A DNA stretch of 32,852 bases from positions 1 through 32,852 of the forward strand of contig JAKSLP010000035.1 in NCBI GenBank assembly GCA_024401115.1. Reading direction: 5' to 3'. Positions 24,814 to 32,852 of the stretch are shown here, piece after piece (position 1 is the first letter of the stretch; each line of letters begins with the position of its first letter). The notes beneath the pieces were generated by a model. That model saw only the letters and a program-made list of their open reading frames with translations. It ran no database searches and was not told where the DNA came from. Origin of the DNA: Bacteroidaceae bacterium. Its GTDB lineage: Bacteria; Bacteroidota; Bacteroidia; Bacteroidales; Bacteroidaceae. The position numbers were made by a program, and so were the translations under genes.

Positions 24814-26007
24814 TTAGACCAACTTTGCGCAGCACTCCTTGATGCGTTTCATGGCCTCAACGATGTTCTCATCGCTGGTAGCATAGCTCATACGGAAGCA
24901 TTCAGGGCTACCGAATGCATCACCACCTACTGTGGCTACATGACCTTCTTCCAACAGGTACATGGCAAAGTCCATAGAGTTGTTGATGACACGGTCGCCA
25001 CACTTCTTGCCATAGAATGAAGAGCACTTAGGGAACAGATAGAAAGCACCCTTAGGATCGTTGACTTCCATACCTGGAATATCCTTTGCCAACTTAACAA
25101 TCAGGTTCTTTCTGCGCTCAAATGCCTGACGCATCATCTCTACAGGTTCTTGAGTGCCGGTATAAGCGGCTACAGCTGCCATCTGGCTTACAGAACAAGG
25201 ACCGCTGGTGTATTGACCCTGCAGCTTGTTGCAACCCTTTACAATCCATTCTGGAGCAGCAATAAAACCGATACGCCAACCTGTCATGGCATAAGCCTTT
25301 GAAACACCATTGATGATAACGGTCTGCTCCTTCATGTCCTCGAACTGGCAGATGCTTTCGTGGCGACCCACATAGTTGATATGCTCGTAAATCTCGTCAG
25401 CAATAACGATAACGCGAGGATACTTAACCAGAACATCGGCCAAACCACGCAACTCCTCCTTGGTGTATACAGAACCGGTAGGGTTAGAAGGAGAGCACAG
25501 AATAAGTGCACGGGTATTTGGGGTAATTGCAGCCTCCAACTGAGCTGGAGTGATCTTGAAATCCTGTTCAATACCAGCCTCAACAATGACTGGAGTACCA
25601 TCAGCCAACTTTACCATCTCGGTATAAGAAACCCAGTATGGAGCAGGTACGATAACCTCGTCACCCTTATTTACCAATGCCATGATGACATTGCAGACAC
25701 TCTGCTTGGCACCGTTAGAGCACAGAATCTGAGAAGGCTGGAAATCCAGTCCATTCTCATTTTTCAACTTGGCAACAATGGCATTCTTCAGTGCAGGATA
25801 GCCTGGAACTGGAGAGTAGCGTGAGAAGTTGTCGTCAATAGCCTTCTTAGCTGCCTCCTTGATATGGTCGGGAGTGTTGAAGTCTGGTTCACCTACACTC
25901 ATGTTAATAACATCGATGCCCTGGGCCTTCAGTTCCTGGCTCTTCTGTGACATCATCAAAGTCTGTGACTGTGCCAAACGGCACAAACGATCTGAAAGTG
26001 TATTCAT
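24814..26007 (-). CDS. pyridoxal phosphate-dependent aminotransferase, class I (aspartate aminotransferase-like)
   Basis: A 397-residue class I/II aminotransferase. Asp204 and Tyr207 (ADEIY) hold the cofactor ring, Lys237 in NGVSKAYAMTGWRIGF is the Schiff-base lysine, and FRMSYATSD near the end carries the carboxylate-binding Arg. The CSPSNPTGSVYTKEEL pattern and length fit the thermophilic-type aspartate aminotransferase (AspB/AspC) subgroup. Specificity for aspartate versus other amino acids is not certain. It lies 22 bases after ribBA, with no promoter seen between, and is probably the last gene of the permease-ribBA-aminotransferase operon. Confidence 0.92.
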   Translation of the reverse strand: MNTLSDRLCRLAQSQTLMMSQKSQELKAQGIDVINMSVGEPDFNTPDHIKEAAKKAIDDNFSRYSPVPGYPALKNAIVAKLKNENGLDFQPSQILCSNGAKQSVCNVIMALVNKGDEVIVPAPYWVSYTEMVKLADGTPVIVEAGIEQDFKITPAQLEAAITPNTRALILCSPSNPTGSVYTKEELRGLADVLVKYPRVIVIADEIYEHINYVGRHESICQFEDMKEQTVIINGVSKAYAMTGWRIGFIAAPEWIVKGCNKLQGQYTSGPCSVSQMAAVAAYTGTQEPVEMMRQAFERRKNLIVKLAKDIPGMEVNDPKGAFYLFPKCSSFYGKKCGDRVINNSMDFAMYLLEEGHVATVGGDAFGSPECFRMSYATSDENIVEAMKRIKECCAKLV

Positions 26008-26029
26008 TTTATACTATTTATGATTTATT

Positions 26030-27241
26030 TCAATTTAAATGTAATGTGTGCCCCATACGATTCTGTTTGGTCTTCAGGTAGCTTTCATCGTATTGGGTAG
26101 GAGCCACTTCGATAGGAACATTTTCTACAATCTCCAAGCCAAAGGCTTCCAGTCCCACACGCTTAACAGGGTTGTTGGTCAGAAGACGCATCTTGCGTAC
26201 GCCCAGCTTATGAAGGATTTGAGCACCGGTTCCATATTCACGCTCATCAGCCTTGAATCCCAGATGCAGGTTGGCATCTACGGTATCCATGCCCTGCTCC
26301 TGCAGCTTGTAGGCGCGAATCTTATTCATCAGTCCTATGCCGCGTCCTTCCTGGCTCAGGTACAGGATTACACCTTTGCCAGCTTTCTCTACTTCCATCA
26401 TGGCGCGATGCAGCTGCTCGCCACAGTCGCAACGCTGACTTCCGAAGATGTCACCGGTCATGCAGGATGAATGAACGCGTACCAGGACAGGCTCGTCTGG
26501 TTCCCATGTGCCCTTAATCAATGCTACATGTTCCAAACCATTACTCATTTGGCGGAAAGGAATCAGACGGAAATGACCATACTGGGTCGGCATGTCTACT
26601 TCGACTCCCTGCTCAACCAGACTTTCTTTCTGCAGACGGTAAGCAATCAAGTCGCGGATGGATACGAGCTTCATGTTGTGCTTGTCTGCAACAACTTTCA
26701 ACTCAGGTAAACGAGCCATGGTACCATCCTCGTTCATGATTTCCATCAGAGCTGCTGCAGGGTACAAGCCCGCCAATCGCGCAAAGTCGATGGCAGCCTC
26801 GGTATGTCCGGCTCTAGCCAGTACTCCATTGTCCTGTGCATACAGCGGATTGATGTGGCCAGGACGGCCGAATGTGGCAGGTGTGGAGTTTGGGTCTGCC
26901 AGTGCCAGAATGGTTGCTGCACGGTCGGCAGCGGAAACACCGGTAGAGCATCCTTCCAACTTATCGACAGTTACGGTGAATGGAGTGCCCAGAATACTGG
27001 TGTTGTCACCAACTTGATGAGGCAGATCCAGTTCCTTGCAGCGGGCATTGGTGATAGGAGCACACAATAATCCGCGGGCATTTTTCAACATGAAATTCAC
27101 TTTCTCTGGGGTGATTTTCTCGGCTGCGATAATGAAGTCGCCTTCATTCTCGCGGTCTTCATCATCCACAACGATAATGAATTCGCCTGCCTTGAAGGCT
27201 TCGATAGCCTCCTCAATGGTGTTCAATTTGATTTTATCCAT
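26030..27241 (-). CDS. ribBA: bifunctional 3,4-dihydroxy-2-butanone-4-phosphate synthase/GTP cyclohydrolase II
   Basis: A 403-residue RibBA, supplying both entry substrates of riboflavin synthesis. The N-terminal DHBP synthase half (about 1-205) has [12 protein letters not shown] (26-37) and RPGHINPL (126-133). The C-terminal GTP cyclohydrolase II half has the zinc ligands Cys260, Cys271 and Cys273 ([19 protein letters not shown]) and [11 protein letters not shown] (294-304). It starts five bases after the permease gene ends, so the two are cotranscribed. No FMN riboswitch is seen in this short gap. Other riboflavin genes are not in the window. Confidence 0.96.
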   Translation of the reverse strand: MDKIKLNTIEEAIEAFKAGEFIIVVDDEDRENEGDFIIAAEKITPEKVNFMLKNARGLLCAPITNARCKELDLPHQVGDNTSILGTPFTVTVDKLEGCSTGVSAADRAATILALADPNSTPATFGRPGHINPLYAQDNGVLARAGHTEAAIDFARLAGLYPAAALMEIMNEDGTMARLPELKVVADKHNMKLVSIRDLIAYRLQKESLVEQGVEVDMPTQYGHFRLIPFRQMSNGLEHVALIKGTWEPDEPVLVRVHSSCMTGDIFGSQRCDCGEQLHRAMMEVEKAGKGVILYLSQEGRGIGLMNKIRAYKLQEQGMDTVDANLHLGFKADEREYGTGAQILHKLGVRKMRLLTNNPVKRVGLEAFGLEIVENVPIEVAPTQYDESYLKTKQNRMGHTLHLN

Positions 27242-27246
27242 ATGGG

Positions 27247-29205
27247 TTAATTTGTTATTATCTTATTGATTTGTGTCTGAATAATCTCTTTACTCTTGAT
27301 GATTTGGCGCATATCGCGCAACAATCGGATTCGGTATCGCCAGATCCTGAAATAGAGAATTGCACCTATTGGCAGCAAGAAACCAGCAATGGCATTCTTC
27401 CATCGTTTGGAAAACGGACTGGTGTGGGCATGGGCGTTCAATACTGGCAGCTCGTTTAATTCTCCTACGATAATCTTATTCCGGCTGTTACCCAATTCCA
27501 TGATTATCTGCTCCATGGCCTTACTGATCTCCAGAACATCTTCGTCGGGCTCGTTTCGCCAAAATAATTTGAAGTAGCTTGGTGGTTTCAGCAAGTGTGC
27601 CTGCTCTGCATAGTTGCGGCAATTTGTTTCTAATTCATCCAAGCGGGTTCTTATGCTGATGTAATCTGGTGTTTCAATGATAACTTCTTTCAAGGTAATG
27701 GCACGATGTGAACGGATACCCAAAATACGCTGGAAGAAATTCTTATATGCGTCGATGTTAAATACCGTAGAATCCTGGTTTGACTTATAAGTCAGGAATA
27801 TGCCGACAGGAGCCAGGATGATGGTACTCAGCCACATGCCAACCCATACAGGAATTTGCAAGGAGATTGCCTGACGATATGCCGTATTGTCGATAATGTA
27901 GTAAATGATGAAAATGATAACAGAAATAATAACGGGCATACCCAATCCTCCTTTTCGGATGATAGCACCCAAAGGGGCTCCGATGAAGAAGAATACTAAA
28001 CAAGCCAATGACAAAGAGAATTTTCTGTGCCATTCAGCCCAATGTCGTGCAATCAGCCTCTCGTTTTCACGTACTACCATCTGTTTGAATTCCAAGTCTC
28101 GGCTTGCGTTTGAGGTTTGGCGCATAGCAGCTTGAACAATGTCCTGGCGACTGTTTTTGCGTACACGTTCCAGAAGAGTGTCAAAAGGTTCTGTTGTGAG
28201 TTTCTTTTTCTTTTGTGTAAGTTCCTCTTCCTCATCTTCTGGGTGGATAGGCTTAGTGTCTAATTCGGTTCCAGTGGTAGTAGCGGATAGGATTCCGAAT
28301 TCATCGCCTTTAATCAGCGATAGGTTTAAGTCCTTGTAGTATGTTGTGCCAAGACTGTCCACTTCCACATTCATCGAATCAATGTCTGCCTTTATCTGTG
28401 TCATGCCCTTGGTGCTACTGTTGCTGCTCAAAAATGAGGCATCCTGCATCTGGAATCCGGTATTGAAGTCGATGATGGTCTGTTTGTATTTGAATGTTTC
28501 TCTGCGGTAAGGAACATGGATGGCGCCTGCGTTCATGTTTTGCAGGTTCTCGAACTGTTCACCGCTATACAAGCTCAGTACCAGGTGCTCTTTGTCTGCA
28601 CTCATGTCCAGACGACCACTATCGGCTAGGATGATTCGTGCGTTCTCAAACCCTTCGCCCAAAGTGTAAATCATTACATCTTTTAGCATACCGGTATTTT
28701 GATCCTTGTGTTTCACATAAACATTATATCCCTGAATCTCGTTATAGAAGGCACCTTCTGGAATTTCCAGCTCCGGAGAGGTTTGTTTCATACTCCAGAT
28801 CAGGGTATATAGCTTTACATACGAAGCGGGTCCAATGACATTTTGAAAATAAAATGACATGCACGAAAGCAAAGTCACAATGACTATCAGAGGGCGGAAA
28901 ATCTTAATTAGGGAAATACCTGCTGCACGAATGGCCAATAATTCCAAGCGCTCACCCATATTGCCGAAACTGATCAGTGCGGCCAGCAGAATGGCCAGAG
29001 GCAAAGACATAGGAATCAGGGTTAAACCTGAATAGAAAAAGAACTTAGCCAGAACGTCAAAGGTCAGACCTTTTCCGATCAACTCGTCCACGTATCTCCA
29101 AAGAAACTGCATCATAAAAACGAAAAGGCAAACAAAGAATGTGCCTGCAAACAGCAGACAGAAATTCTTGATGACATAAATGTCCAGTTTCTTGATGCCT
29201 AACAT
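27247..29205 (-). CDS. LptF/LptG family permease (YjgP/YjgQ), lipopolysaccharide transport
   Basis: A 652-residue permease of the LptF/LptG family, the membrane part of the ABC machine that extracts LPS from the inner membrane. Three N-terminal helices (about 10-125), a long periplasmic beta-jellyroll region (about 125-375), three further helices (about 385-480) and a long charged C-terminal extension ending in another helix near 620. The extension beyond the usual 360-390 residues is typical of Bacteroidota members. I start at 29205 (MLGIKKLD). The ATG at 29229 coincides with the expected transcription start of the promoter at 29234-29241. Which of LptF or LptG it is cannot be told. Confidence 0.88.
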   Translation of the reverse strand: MLGIKKLDIYVIKNFCLLFAGTFFVCLFVFMMQFLWRYVDELIGKGLTFDVLAKFFFYSGLTLIPMSLPLAILLAALISFGNMGERLELLAIRAAGISLIKIFRPLIVIVTLLSCMSFYFQNVIGPASYVKLYTLIWSMKQTSPELEIPEGAFYNEIQGYNVYVKHKDQNTGMLKDVMIYTLGEGFENARIILADSGRLDMSADKEHLVLSLYSGEQFENLQNMNAGAIHVPYRRETFKYKQTIIDFNTGFQMQDASFLSSNSSTKGMTQIKADIDSMNVEVDSLGTTYYKDLNLSLIKGDEFGILSATTTGTELDTKPIHPEDEEEELTQKKKKLTTEPFDTLLERVRKNSRQDIVQAAMRQTSNASRDLEFKQMVVRENERLIARHWAEWHRKFSLSLACLVFFFIGAPLGAIIRKGGLGMPVIISVIIFIIYYIIDNTAYRQAISLQIPVWVGMWLSTIILAPVGIFLTYKSNQDSTVFNIDAYKNFFQRILGIRSHRAITLKEVIIETPDYISIRTRLDELETNCRNYAEQAHLLKPPSYFKLFWRNEPDEDVLEISKAMEQIIMELGNSRNKIIVGELNELPVLNAHAHTSPFSKRWKNAIAGFLLPIGAILYFRIWRYRIRLLRDMRQIIKSKEIIQTQINKIITN

Positions 29206-29233
29206 GAATCTACGCAAATATTGTTTCAAGTTG

Positions 29234-29241
29234 CAAAAGTA
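29234..29241 (-). promoter_or_regulatory. promoter -7 element for permease-ribBA-aminotransferase operon
   Basis: The minus strand reads TACTTTTG, a full match to TAnnTTTG. Its position puts the transcription start around 29228, favouring the ATG at 29205 with a leader of about 23 bases. Confidence 0.6.
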
Positions 29242-29355
29242 CTATATTTTTTGCAGAGCGGCGAAAGATTAGCAGTTTTTATAATTTATTAAAGAGGTTG
29301 AAGTGGAGAAAAAGGTGAACTTTGAATAAATTTATGCTATTTTTTTGCGTAAAGA

Positions 29356-29386
29356 TTTGCAGAATGAAAAAAAACACTTACCTTTG
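29356..29386 (+). promoter_or_regulatory. promoter of tRNA-Met
   Basis: TTTG at 29356-29359, 19 bases, then TACCTTTG at 29379-29386: both elements and the spacing are consensus. The tRNA begins 25 bases downstream. Confidence 0.82.
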
Positions 29387-29411
29387 CATCCGCAATCAAG
29401 AAATGATTGAT

Positions 29412-29485
29412 GGCGGGATAGCTCAGCTGGTTAGAGCGCATGATTCATAATCATGAGGTCCCCGGTTCAATCCCGGGTCCCGCTA
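29412..29485 (+). tRNA. tRNA-Met (anticodon CAT), elongator type
   Basis: A complete cloverleaf: acceptor GGCGGGA/TCCCGCT (first pair G-U), D arm GCTC...GAGC, anticodon stem CATGA/TCATG with loop TTCATAA, and T arm CCCGG/CCGGG with loop TTCAATC. Discriminator A is at 29485; CCA is not encoded. The anticodon stem lacks the GGG/CCC pairs of the initiator, so it is not tRNA-fMet. A CAT anticodon could also belong to the lysidine-modified tRNA-Ile2, but I think elongator Met is more likely. Confidence 0.92.
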
Positions 29486-29506
29486 CAAATCCGAAAGGAT
29501 AAATTA

Positions 29507-29543
29507 GGCAATTAAGAGGCTTCCACTCTTGGTTGTCTTTTTT
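29507..29543 (+). terminator. intrinsic terminator after tRNA-Met
   Basis: GGCAATTAAGAG (29507-29518) pairs with CTCTTGGTTGTC (29526-29537) as RNA over 12 bases including three G-U pairs, with a seven-base loop, followed by six T at 29538-29543. Confidence 0.8.
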
Positions 29544-29548
29544 GTTTA

Positions 29549-29583
29549 AAAAGGCTCTCCATTTTCAAGATGGAGAGCCTTTT
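29549..29583 (-). terminator. terminator downstream of the GH97 gene (bidirectional form)
   Basis: AAAAGGCTCTCCAT (29549-29562) and its exact reverse complement (29570-29583) form a 14-bp stem with loop TTTCAAG, five bases beyond the GH97 stop. On the minus strand the 3' arm ends in TTTT followed by more A/T. Confidence 0.87.
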
Positions 29584-29587
29584 CTTT

Positions 29588-31525
29588 TTATTTCAATACA
29601 GCGGCAAATCCGCCGTTTCTTGCCATTTTTACTTGCAGCGTTCCCTGGCTGTTTACCGTATTCACATTTTTGCGATAGTCCATAGCCTGACGATGGGCAT
29701 TAGGACCGTCTGTGAATGAGGTTTGAGTGTAAGACTTTCCTACGGTCAGGAAATCCAACTTGACAGTCAAATCACGTGGAGTGTTATTTGTCATGCCACC
29801 AATGAACCATTCGTCACCTTTACGCTTTGCAACAAGGATGTACTCACCGGCTTTGGCATCCAGAACGCGGGTTTCGTCCCAGGTTACAGGAACTGATGCC
29901 AGGAACTCGGTGCAATCCGGACGCTTCAGGTATTCGGTAGGGCTGTCTGCCAGCATCTGGATACCGCTCTCGAATACCACAAACAGAGCCAGCTGGTAGG
30001 CACGGGTACCGATACTCATGGCATTTGGCGCCTCGGCTCCATAGCGCTCTGGCTGGGTGCTCTGCATGGCACCTGGGGTATAATCCATGGCACCCACAGC
30101 ATTACGCATGAATGGGAAATAGATGCTGTTCTCAGGAACGCAGGTTCCCATCTGCTCCATACCTCTTACACCTTCGTATGACAGCACGTTAGGGTAGCGG
30201 AACTCCAAACCTGCAGGTTTGAACGCACCGTGATAATCCACAAACAGGTGATGCTTTGCCGCCTCCTTGGCTGTACGCTCATACCAGTTCACCATCCACT
30301 GGTCGCTGCGGTCCATGAAGTCGATCTTCACACCCTTCACACCCCAGCTGGCAATGGTTTCCAGCAGGGTAGGATTCTCCTCTACTGCCAGCCATGTCAG
30401 CCACAGCACAATGCCCACATTCTTCTGGGCACCATAGCGGATCAGGCCTTCCAGGTCCACATCCGGATTGGCATGGAACACATCGGTGGTGCTGGCACTA
30501 CAACCCTCATCCATGATAATATATTCCAAACCGTACTTTGATGCAAAGTCGATGTAATACTTATAAGTAGGGGTGTTGATACCTGCCACAAAGTTCACGT
30601 CAGGACCATAGATTGACCAGCGGTTCCACCAGTCCCAGCTTACACGTCCAGGCTTAATCCAGTCGGTATCAGCCAGTTCGCAGTTGTTGCCAATCAAGCG
30701 TGCGCTCATGGTGTTCTCCACAATCTGAGCATCGTTTCCGATAACCATATAACGCCAGGGGAATGCGCGTGTACCTTCGGTCTTGGCAATGTAATCGGCT
30801 GCTTCGGCAATTTTCAACCGGCGGTCATACCATGGCTCAAATTTCAGAGGCATAGGAGGGAATACGCTTTTCAGGTTGTTATCGGTGTTTTTCAGAAAAG
30901 CACAAGGGTAATCCTGAAGGTCGGTCTCGCAAACCAGAACCTTGCAGTTTGGACCTTCCATCAGGACAGGCAGGTTACTCATGGTTCCCTCTGTCCATTC
31001 CGCACGGGTCTTGTGGGTATACTTCTCTTCGTAACTGGTCCAGAAATCCTTAGGCTCCTGCAGGTGCAGTTTCCAACTCTGAGGCACATTCAGGCCGATG
31101 GTCTCGTTATTCACCTCTACCTGCCCTTTCTGTCGGGTTACAAAGCGGTAAGCCACACCATCGTTATAGGCGCGCAGCACCACACTGAACTGGTTCTTAA
31201 AATTGACGGTTGCCTCGTTGCAGTCGTTCTGGATAGTACTGAACTTCAGTGGCACAACAGGGCGGATGGTTTCCTGTAAGTGAATCGTTTTTTGTCCGGT
31301 AATCTTAGGAGCAGCGGTAATTTCCTTTCCGTTCAGTTCCAGTCCCATGGTGTTTTCTGTCAGTACAGCATTGCCGGCACGGAACAAGTCATAAGTCAGT
31401 CCCTCGGCGGTAACATTCAGTCGCATTTCCACCTGTCCGTCTGGTGATTTCACTGTGACGGTCTTCTGTGCCCATGTTGGCATAAAGATGCTTAAAAGCA
31501 AAGATAAAATGGTAATCTTTTTCAT
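29588..31525 (-). CDS. glycoside hydrolase family 97, secreted, probably retaining (alpha-galactosidase type)
   Basis: A 645-residue GH97 enzyme with a signal peptide (residues 1-19, cleavage probably after TWA), so it acts in the periplasm or outside. An N-terminal beta-sandwich (about 22-280) precedes a TIM barrel (about 290-560) and a small C-terminal domain. Key segments: WDWWNRW (297-303), YIIMDEG (335-341), GVKIDFMDRSDQ (398-409) and YEGVRG (450-455). The Asp402 in KIDF sits where retaining members such as B. thetaiotaomicron GH97b have their nucleophile; inverting SusB-type enzymes lack it. Glu451 is a candidate acid/base. The substrate is probably an alpha-galactoside, not proven. No SusC/SusD genes lie nearby. 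Confidence 0.9.
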   Translation of the reverse strand: MKKITILSLLLSIFMPTWAQKTVTVKSPDGQVEMRLNVTAEGLTYDLFRAGNAVLTENTMGLELNGKEITAAPKITGQKTIHLQETIRPVVPLKFSTIQNDCNEATVNFKNQFSVVLRAYNDGVAYRFVTRQKGQVEVNNETIGLNVPQSWKLHLQEPKDFWTSYEEKYTHKTRAEWTEGTMSNLPVLMEGPNCKVLVCETDLQDYPCAFLKNTDNNLKSVFPPMPLKFEPWYDRRLKIAEAADYIAKTEGTRAFPWRYMVIGNDAQIVENTMSARLIGNNCELADTDWIKPGRVSWDWWNRWSIYGPDVNFVAGINTPTYKYYIDFASKYGLEYIIMDEGCSASTTDVFHANPDVDLEGLIRYGAQKNVGIVLWLTWLAVEENPTLLETIASWGVKGVKIDFMDRSDQWMVNWYERTAKEAAKHHLFVDYHGAFKPAGLEFRYPNVLSYEGVRGMEQMGTCVPENSIYFPFMRNAVGAMDYTPGAMQSTQPERYGAEAPNAMSIGTRAYQLALFVVFESGIQMLADSPTEYLKRPDCTEFLASVPVTWDETRVLDAKAGEYILVAKRKGDEWFIGGMTNNTPRDLTVKLDFLTVGKSYTQTSFTDGPNAHRQAMDYRKNVNTVNSQGTLQVKMARNGGFAAVLK

Positions 31526-31554
31526 AGATTCAGGTATTTGTGTGTTTGATTATG

Positions 31555-31562
31555 CAAATGTA
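31555..31562 (-). promoter_or_regulatory. promoter -7 element for GH97 gene
   Basis: The minus strand reads TACATTTG, matching TAnnTTTG, 30 bases before the ATG. No -33 element at normal spacing is evident, which may mean an activator is needed. Confidence 0.6.
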
Positions 31563-31600
31563 CATAAATTATCCGAGACTGGAATGCTTGGCAAATATTA

Positions 31601-31640
31601 TTTACCTAAGGAGGTAAAAAGTTTACTTAGCGCAAGTAAA
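31601..31640. repeat. two adjacent palindromes upstream of the GH97 promoter (candidate operators)
   Basis: TTTACCT-AAGG-AGGTAAA (31601-31618) and TTTACTT-AGCGC-AAGTAAA (31622-31640) are 7-bp inverted repeats with nearly the same arms, four bases apart. They lie about 40 to 80 bases upstream of the GH97 -7 element. This placement fits binding sites for an activator, though hairpin formation in RNA is also possible. Confidence 0.4.
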
Positions 31641-31689
31641 AATAAACTGCACTAAGCAAAATAATAACATAGAAATCAGTTTTTGACGT

Positions 31690-31788
31690 CCAACCTGCCA
31701 CCTGCCACTAAAGGCTTTGTTACCTATTGAATATCATTCAGAAAACAGCAGTGGCAGGTTGGCTTTAACCTGCCACTAACCTGCCACT
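31690..31788. repeat. CCTGCCAC repeat array, iteron-like
   Basis: Five copies of CCTGCCAC: four on the plus strand (31694, 31701, 31769 and 31780 as starts) and one on the minus strand (31751-31758). The last two sit in a perfect 11-base tandem repeat AACCTGCCACT at 31767-31777 and 31778-31788. CCAACCTGCCAC (31690-31701) and GTGGCAGGTTGG (31751-31762) make a 12-bp inverted repeat. The rest of the 432-base gap between the GH97 and ATPase genes holds the two palindromes and the two promoters; no other gene is visible. Confidence 0.75.
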
Positions 31789-31855
31789 TCAACCGGCTTT
31801 TTTGAACCGACTTTCACGTAAAACCGGATATTTAATTCAATTTGGGGGACAAATA

Positions 31856-31886
31856 TTTGTAGCGTCAAAATAAACGGCTATCTTTG
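31856..31886 (+). promoter_or_regulatory. promoter of the VirE-type ATPase gene
   Basis: TTTG at 31856-31859, exactly 19 bases, then TATCTTTG at 31879-31886: a perfect match to the Bacteroides consensus. A small hairpin (TTTCAGC/GCTGAAA, 31894-31914) falls at the start of the leader of about 65 bases. Confidence 0.83.
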
Positions 31887-31957
31887 CACCCACTTTCAGC
31901 GAAGAGTGCTGAAAAGATTTGAGAAAACTAAAAAAACTGAGTTAACCTATCTTATTT

Positions 31958-32852
31958 ATGAGTTTATTATCCTCTGTGCCCGAACAGGTACAGATTGAGA
32001 TGCTCGAAGAGTATCTTTCTGAGAATTATTCGTTCAGACAGAACGTTTTGTCTGACAAGTATGAAATCTGCGAAAAGTCTGAAGAACCTGCAGCCTTCCG
32101 TCCGTTGACACGAGAGGGATTCAATTCCGTGTGCCGCCGTATCCGTAAAGAAGGTTTGGAGATTAAGGGACTGAAGCAAAAACTGGAGGAATACATCTAT
32201 TCCGAGGAAACCCCTAAGTATAATCCTGTCCGTGAGTTCTGGGATAACCTGCCGGAATGGGACGGTCACGACTATGTGGATGATTTCTTCAACTGTATTC
32301 CTAAAATGACAACCGAGATGCACGGATTGGCATCCATAGCCCTTCGTGCCATGCCTGCTCATTGGTTGGGTATGGATGCCTGTCATGGCAATGAGTGCGT
32401 GATGGTGTTTATCGGTCAGCAGGGTTGCGGTAAAAGTACCTTCTGCAACAGCATCCTGCCACCCGAATTGCGTTCCTATTATCTGGATCACATCAATTTG
32501 GGCAACAAGAACGACAAGGAAATGGCATTGAGCAACAACCTTCTGGTCAATCTGGATGAGATGGATCAGATTAAACCCTCGCAACAAGCAGAATTGAAAC
32601 AGGCCCTGTCCAAAATTAAGGTCAATGGTCGTCCCATCTATGGTAGGGCACAGAAGGAGAGACAGCGATTTGCATCGTTTGTGGGTACTACCAACAATCC
32701 ACAGCCGTTGGTCGACTCTACCGGCTCCCGTCGATTCCTGTGCATCCGTATTCCTGATGGTGAATTCATCAGGAATGATGGGGAGATTAACTATCCCCAG
32801 CTTTATGCTCAGTTGAAGTATGAGTTGGAGCATGAAAAGATTCACTATTGGT
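31958..32852 (+). CDS. VirE-type (virulence-associated E) P-loop ATPase, 3' end beyond window
   Basis: The first 298 residues of a protein open to the window edge. Residues 90-110 have FWDNLPEWDG, typical of VirE domains (Pfam 05272). Walker A is GQQGCGKS at 153-160, Walker B is LLVNLDEMD with Asp200/Glu201, motif C is GTTNNP at 243-248, and the arginine-finger motif STGSRRF is at 254-260. These are features of superfamily 3-like helicases of plasmid, phage and integrated elements. Only about 90 residues precede the ATPase, so no primase domain is fused at the N-terminus. Its role may be replication of a mobile element. In Bacteroidales, VirE genes often neighbour DUF4248, HU-like and amidase genes; here that would lie outside the window. 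Confidence 0.88.
   Translation, partial: MSLLSSVPEQVQIEMLEEYLSENYSFRQNVLSDKYEICEKSEEPAAFRPLTREGFNSVCRRIRKEGLEIKGLKQKLEEYIYSEETPKYNPVREFWDNLPEWDGHDYVDDFFNCIPKMTTEMHGLASIALRAMPAHWLGMDACHGNECVMVFIGQQGCGKSTFCNSILPPELRSYYLDHINLGNKNDKEMALSNNLLVNLDEMDQIKPSQQAELKQALSKIKVNGRPIYGRAQKERQRFASFVGTTNNPQPLVDSTGSRRFLCIRIPDGEFIRNDGEINYPQLYAQLKYELEHEKIHYW

Noticed and set aside
29412..29485. Initiator tRNA-fMet, or a tRNA integration site with a duplicated 3' end
   Set aside because: The anticodon stem lacks the three G-C pairs of initiators, and I found no second copy of the tRNA 3' end in the window.
31690..31788. CRISPR array
   Set aside because: Repeats are 8 to 12 bases, of mixed orientation and uneven spacing, with no spacers of constant size and no cas genes.
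31967..32845. Long minus-strand reading frame of about 292 residues at the right edge
   Set aside because: It is antisense to the VirE-type ATPase frame on the plus strand, which has Walker A, Walker B and arginine-finger motifs; the minus-strand product shows no recognisable domain.

Overview
The window comes from a member of the Bacteroidota, most likely the order Bacteroidales (Bacteroidaceae or Prevotellaceae; I cannot name the genus). Evidence: many promoters match the Bacteroides consensus (TTTG, about 19 bases, TAnnTTTG), translation starts lack clear Shine-Dalgarno sequences, and the families present are typical of this group (DUF3316, GH97, LptF/LptG permease followed by RibBA, lipoprotein FKBP, VirE-type ATPase). 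Base composition and codon use look fairly even throughout, with very strong codon bias in glyQS and rplS.

Layout. (1) 1-5273, minus strand: a tRNA-Leu cut by the window edge, and a probable operon mtnN, parC, a DUF3316 protein and an S41 peptidase lipoprotein, the last three overlapping. (2) 5368-8553, plus: a large YfhO-family membrane protein and a short membrane-anchored helix-turn-helix protein. (3) 8640-15815: a compact surface-glycan locus. On the plus strand are a GT2 glycosyltransferase, a LicD phosphotransferase, a GT4 glycosyltransferase, a second GT2 and a flippase. Converging on them from the minus strand are an IspD/TarI-type cytidylyltransferase and an extended SDR. I see no priming transferase, polymerase or export genes. 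(4) 15917-24300: core genes (2-hydroxyacid dehydrogenase, glyQS, FKBP lipoprotein, asd, CPA2 antiporter, LolD-like ATPase, cvfB, rplS). (5) 24515-29205, minus: a small 2[4Fe-4S] ferredoxin and the operon lptF/lptG-type permease, ribBA, class I aminotransferase. (6) 29412-31525: tRNA-Met(CAT) and a secreted GH97 glycosidase. (7) 31526-32852: a repeat-rich intergenic region leading into a VirE-type P-loop ATPase that runs off the right edge.

The two most interesting parts are as follows. First, the glycan locus joins a LicD-family transferase with a cytidylyltransferase that looks more like TarI/human ISPD than housekeeping IspD. This suggests a CDP-ribitol or related CDP-polyol branch that decorates a glycan with polyol phosphate. 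Its leader also carries a perfect 14-bp hairpin and 11-bp-phased repeats. Second, five copies of CCTGCCAC, including an exact 11-bp tandem pair, lie just upstream of the VirE-type ATPase. They resemble replication iterons or an operator. Both readings are inference from sequence alone.
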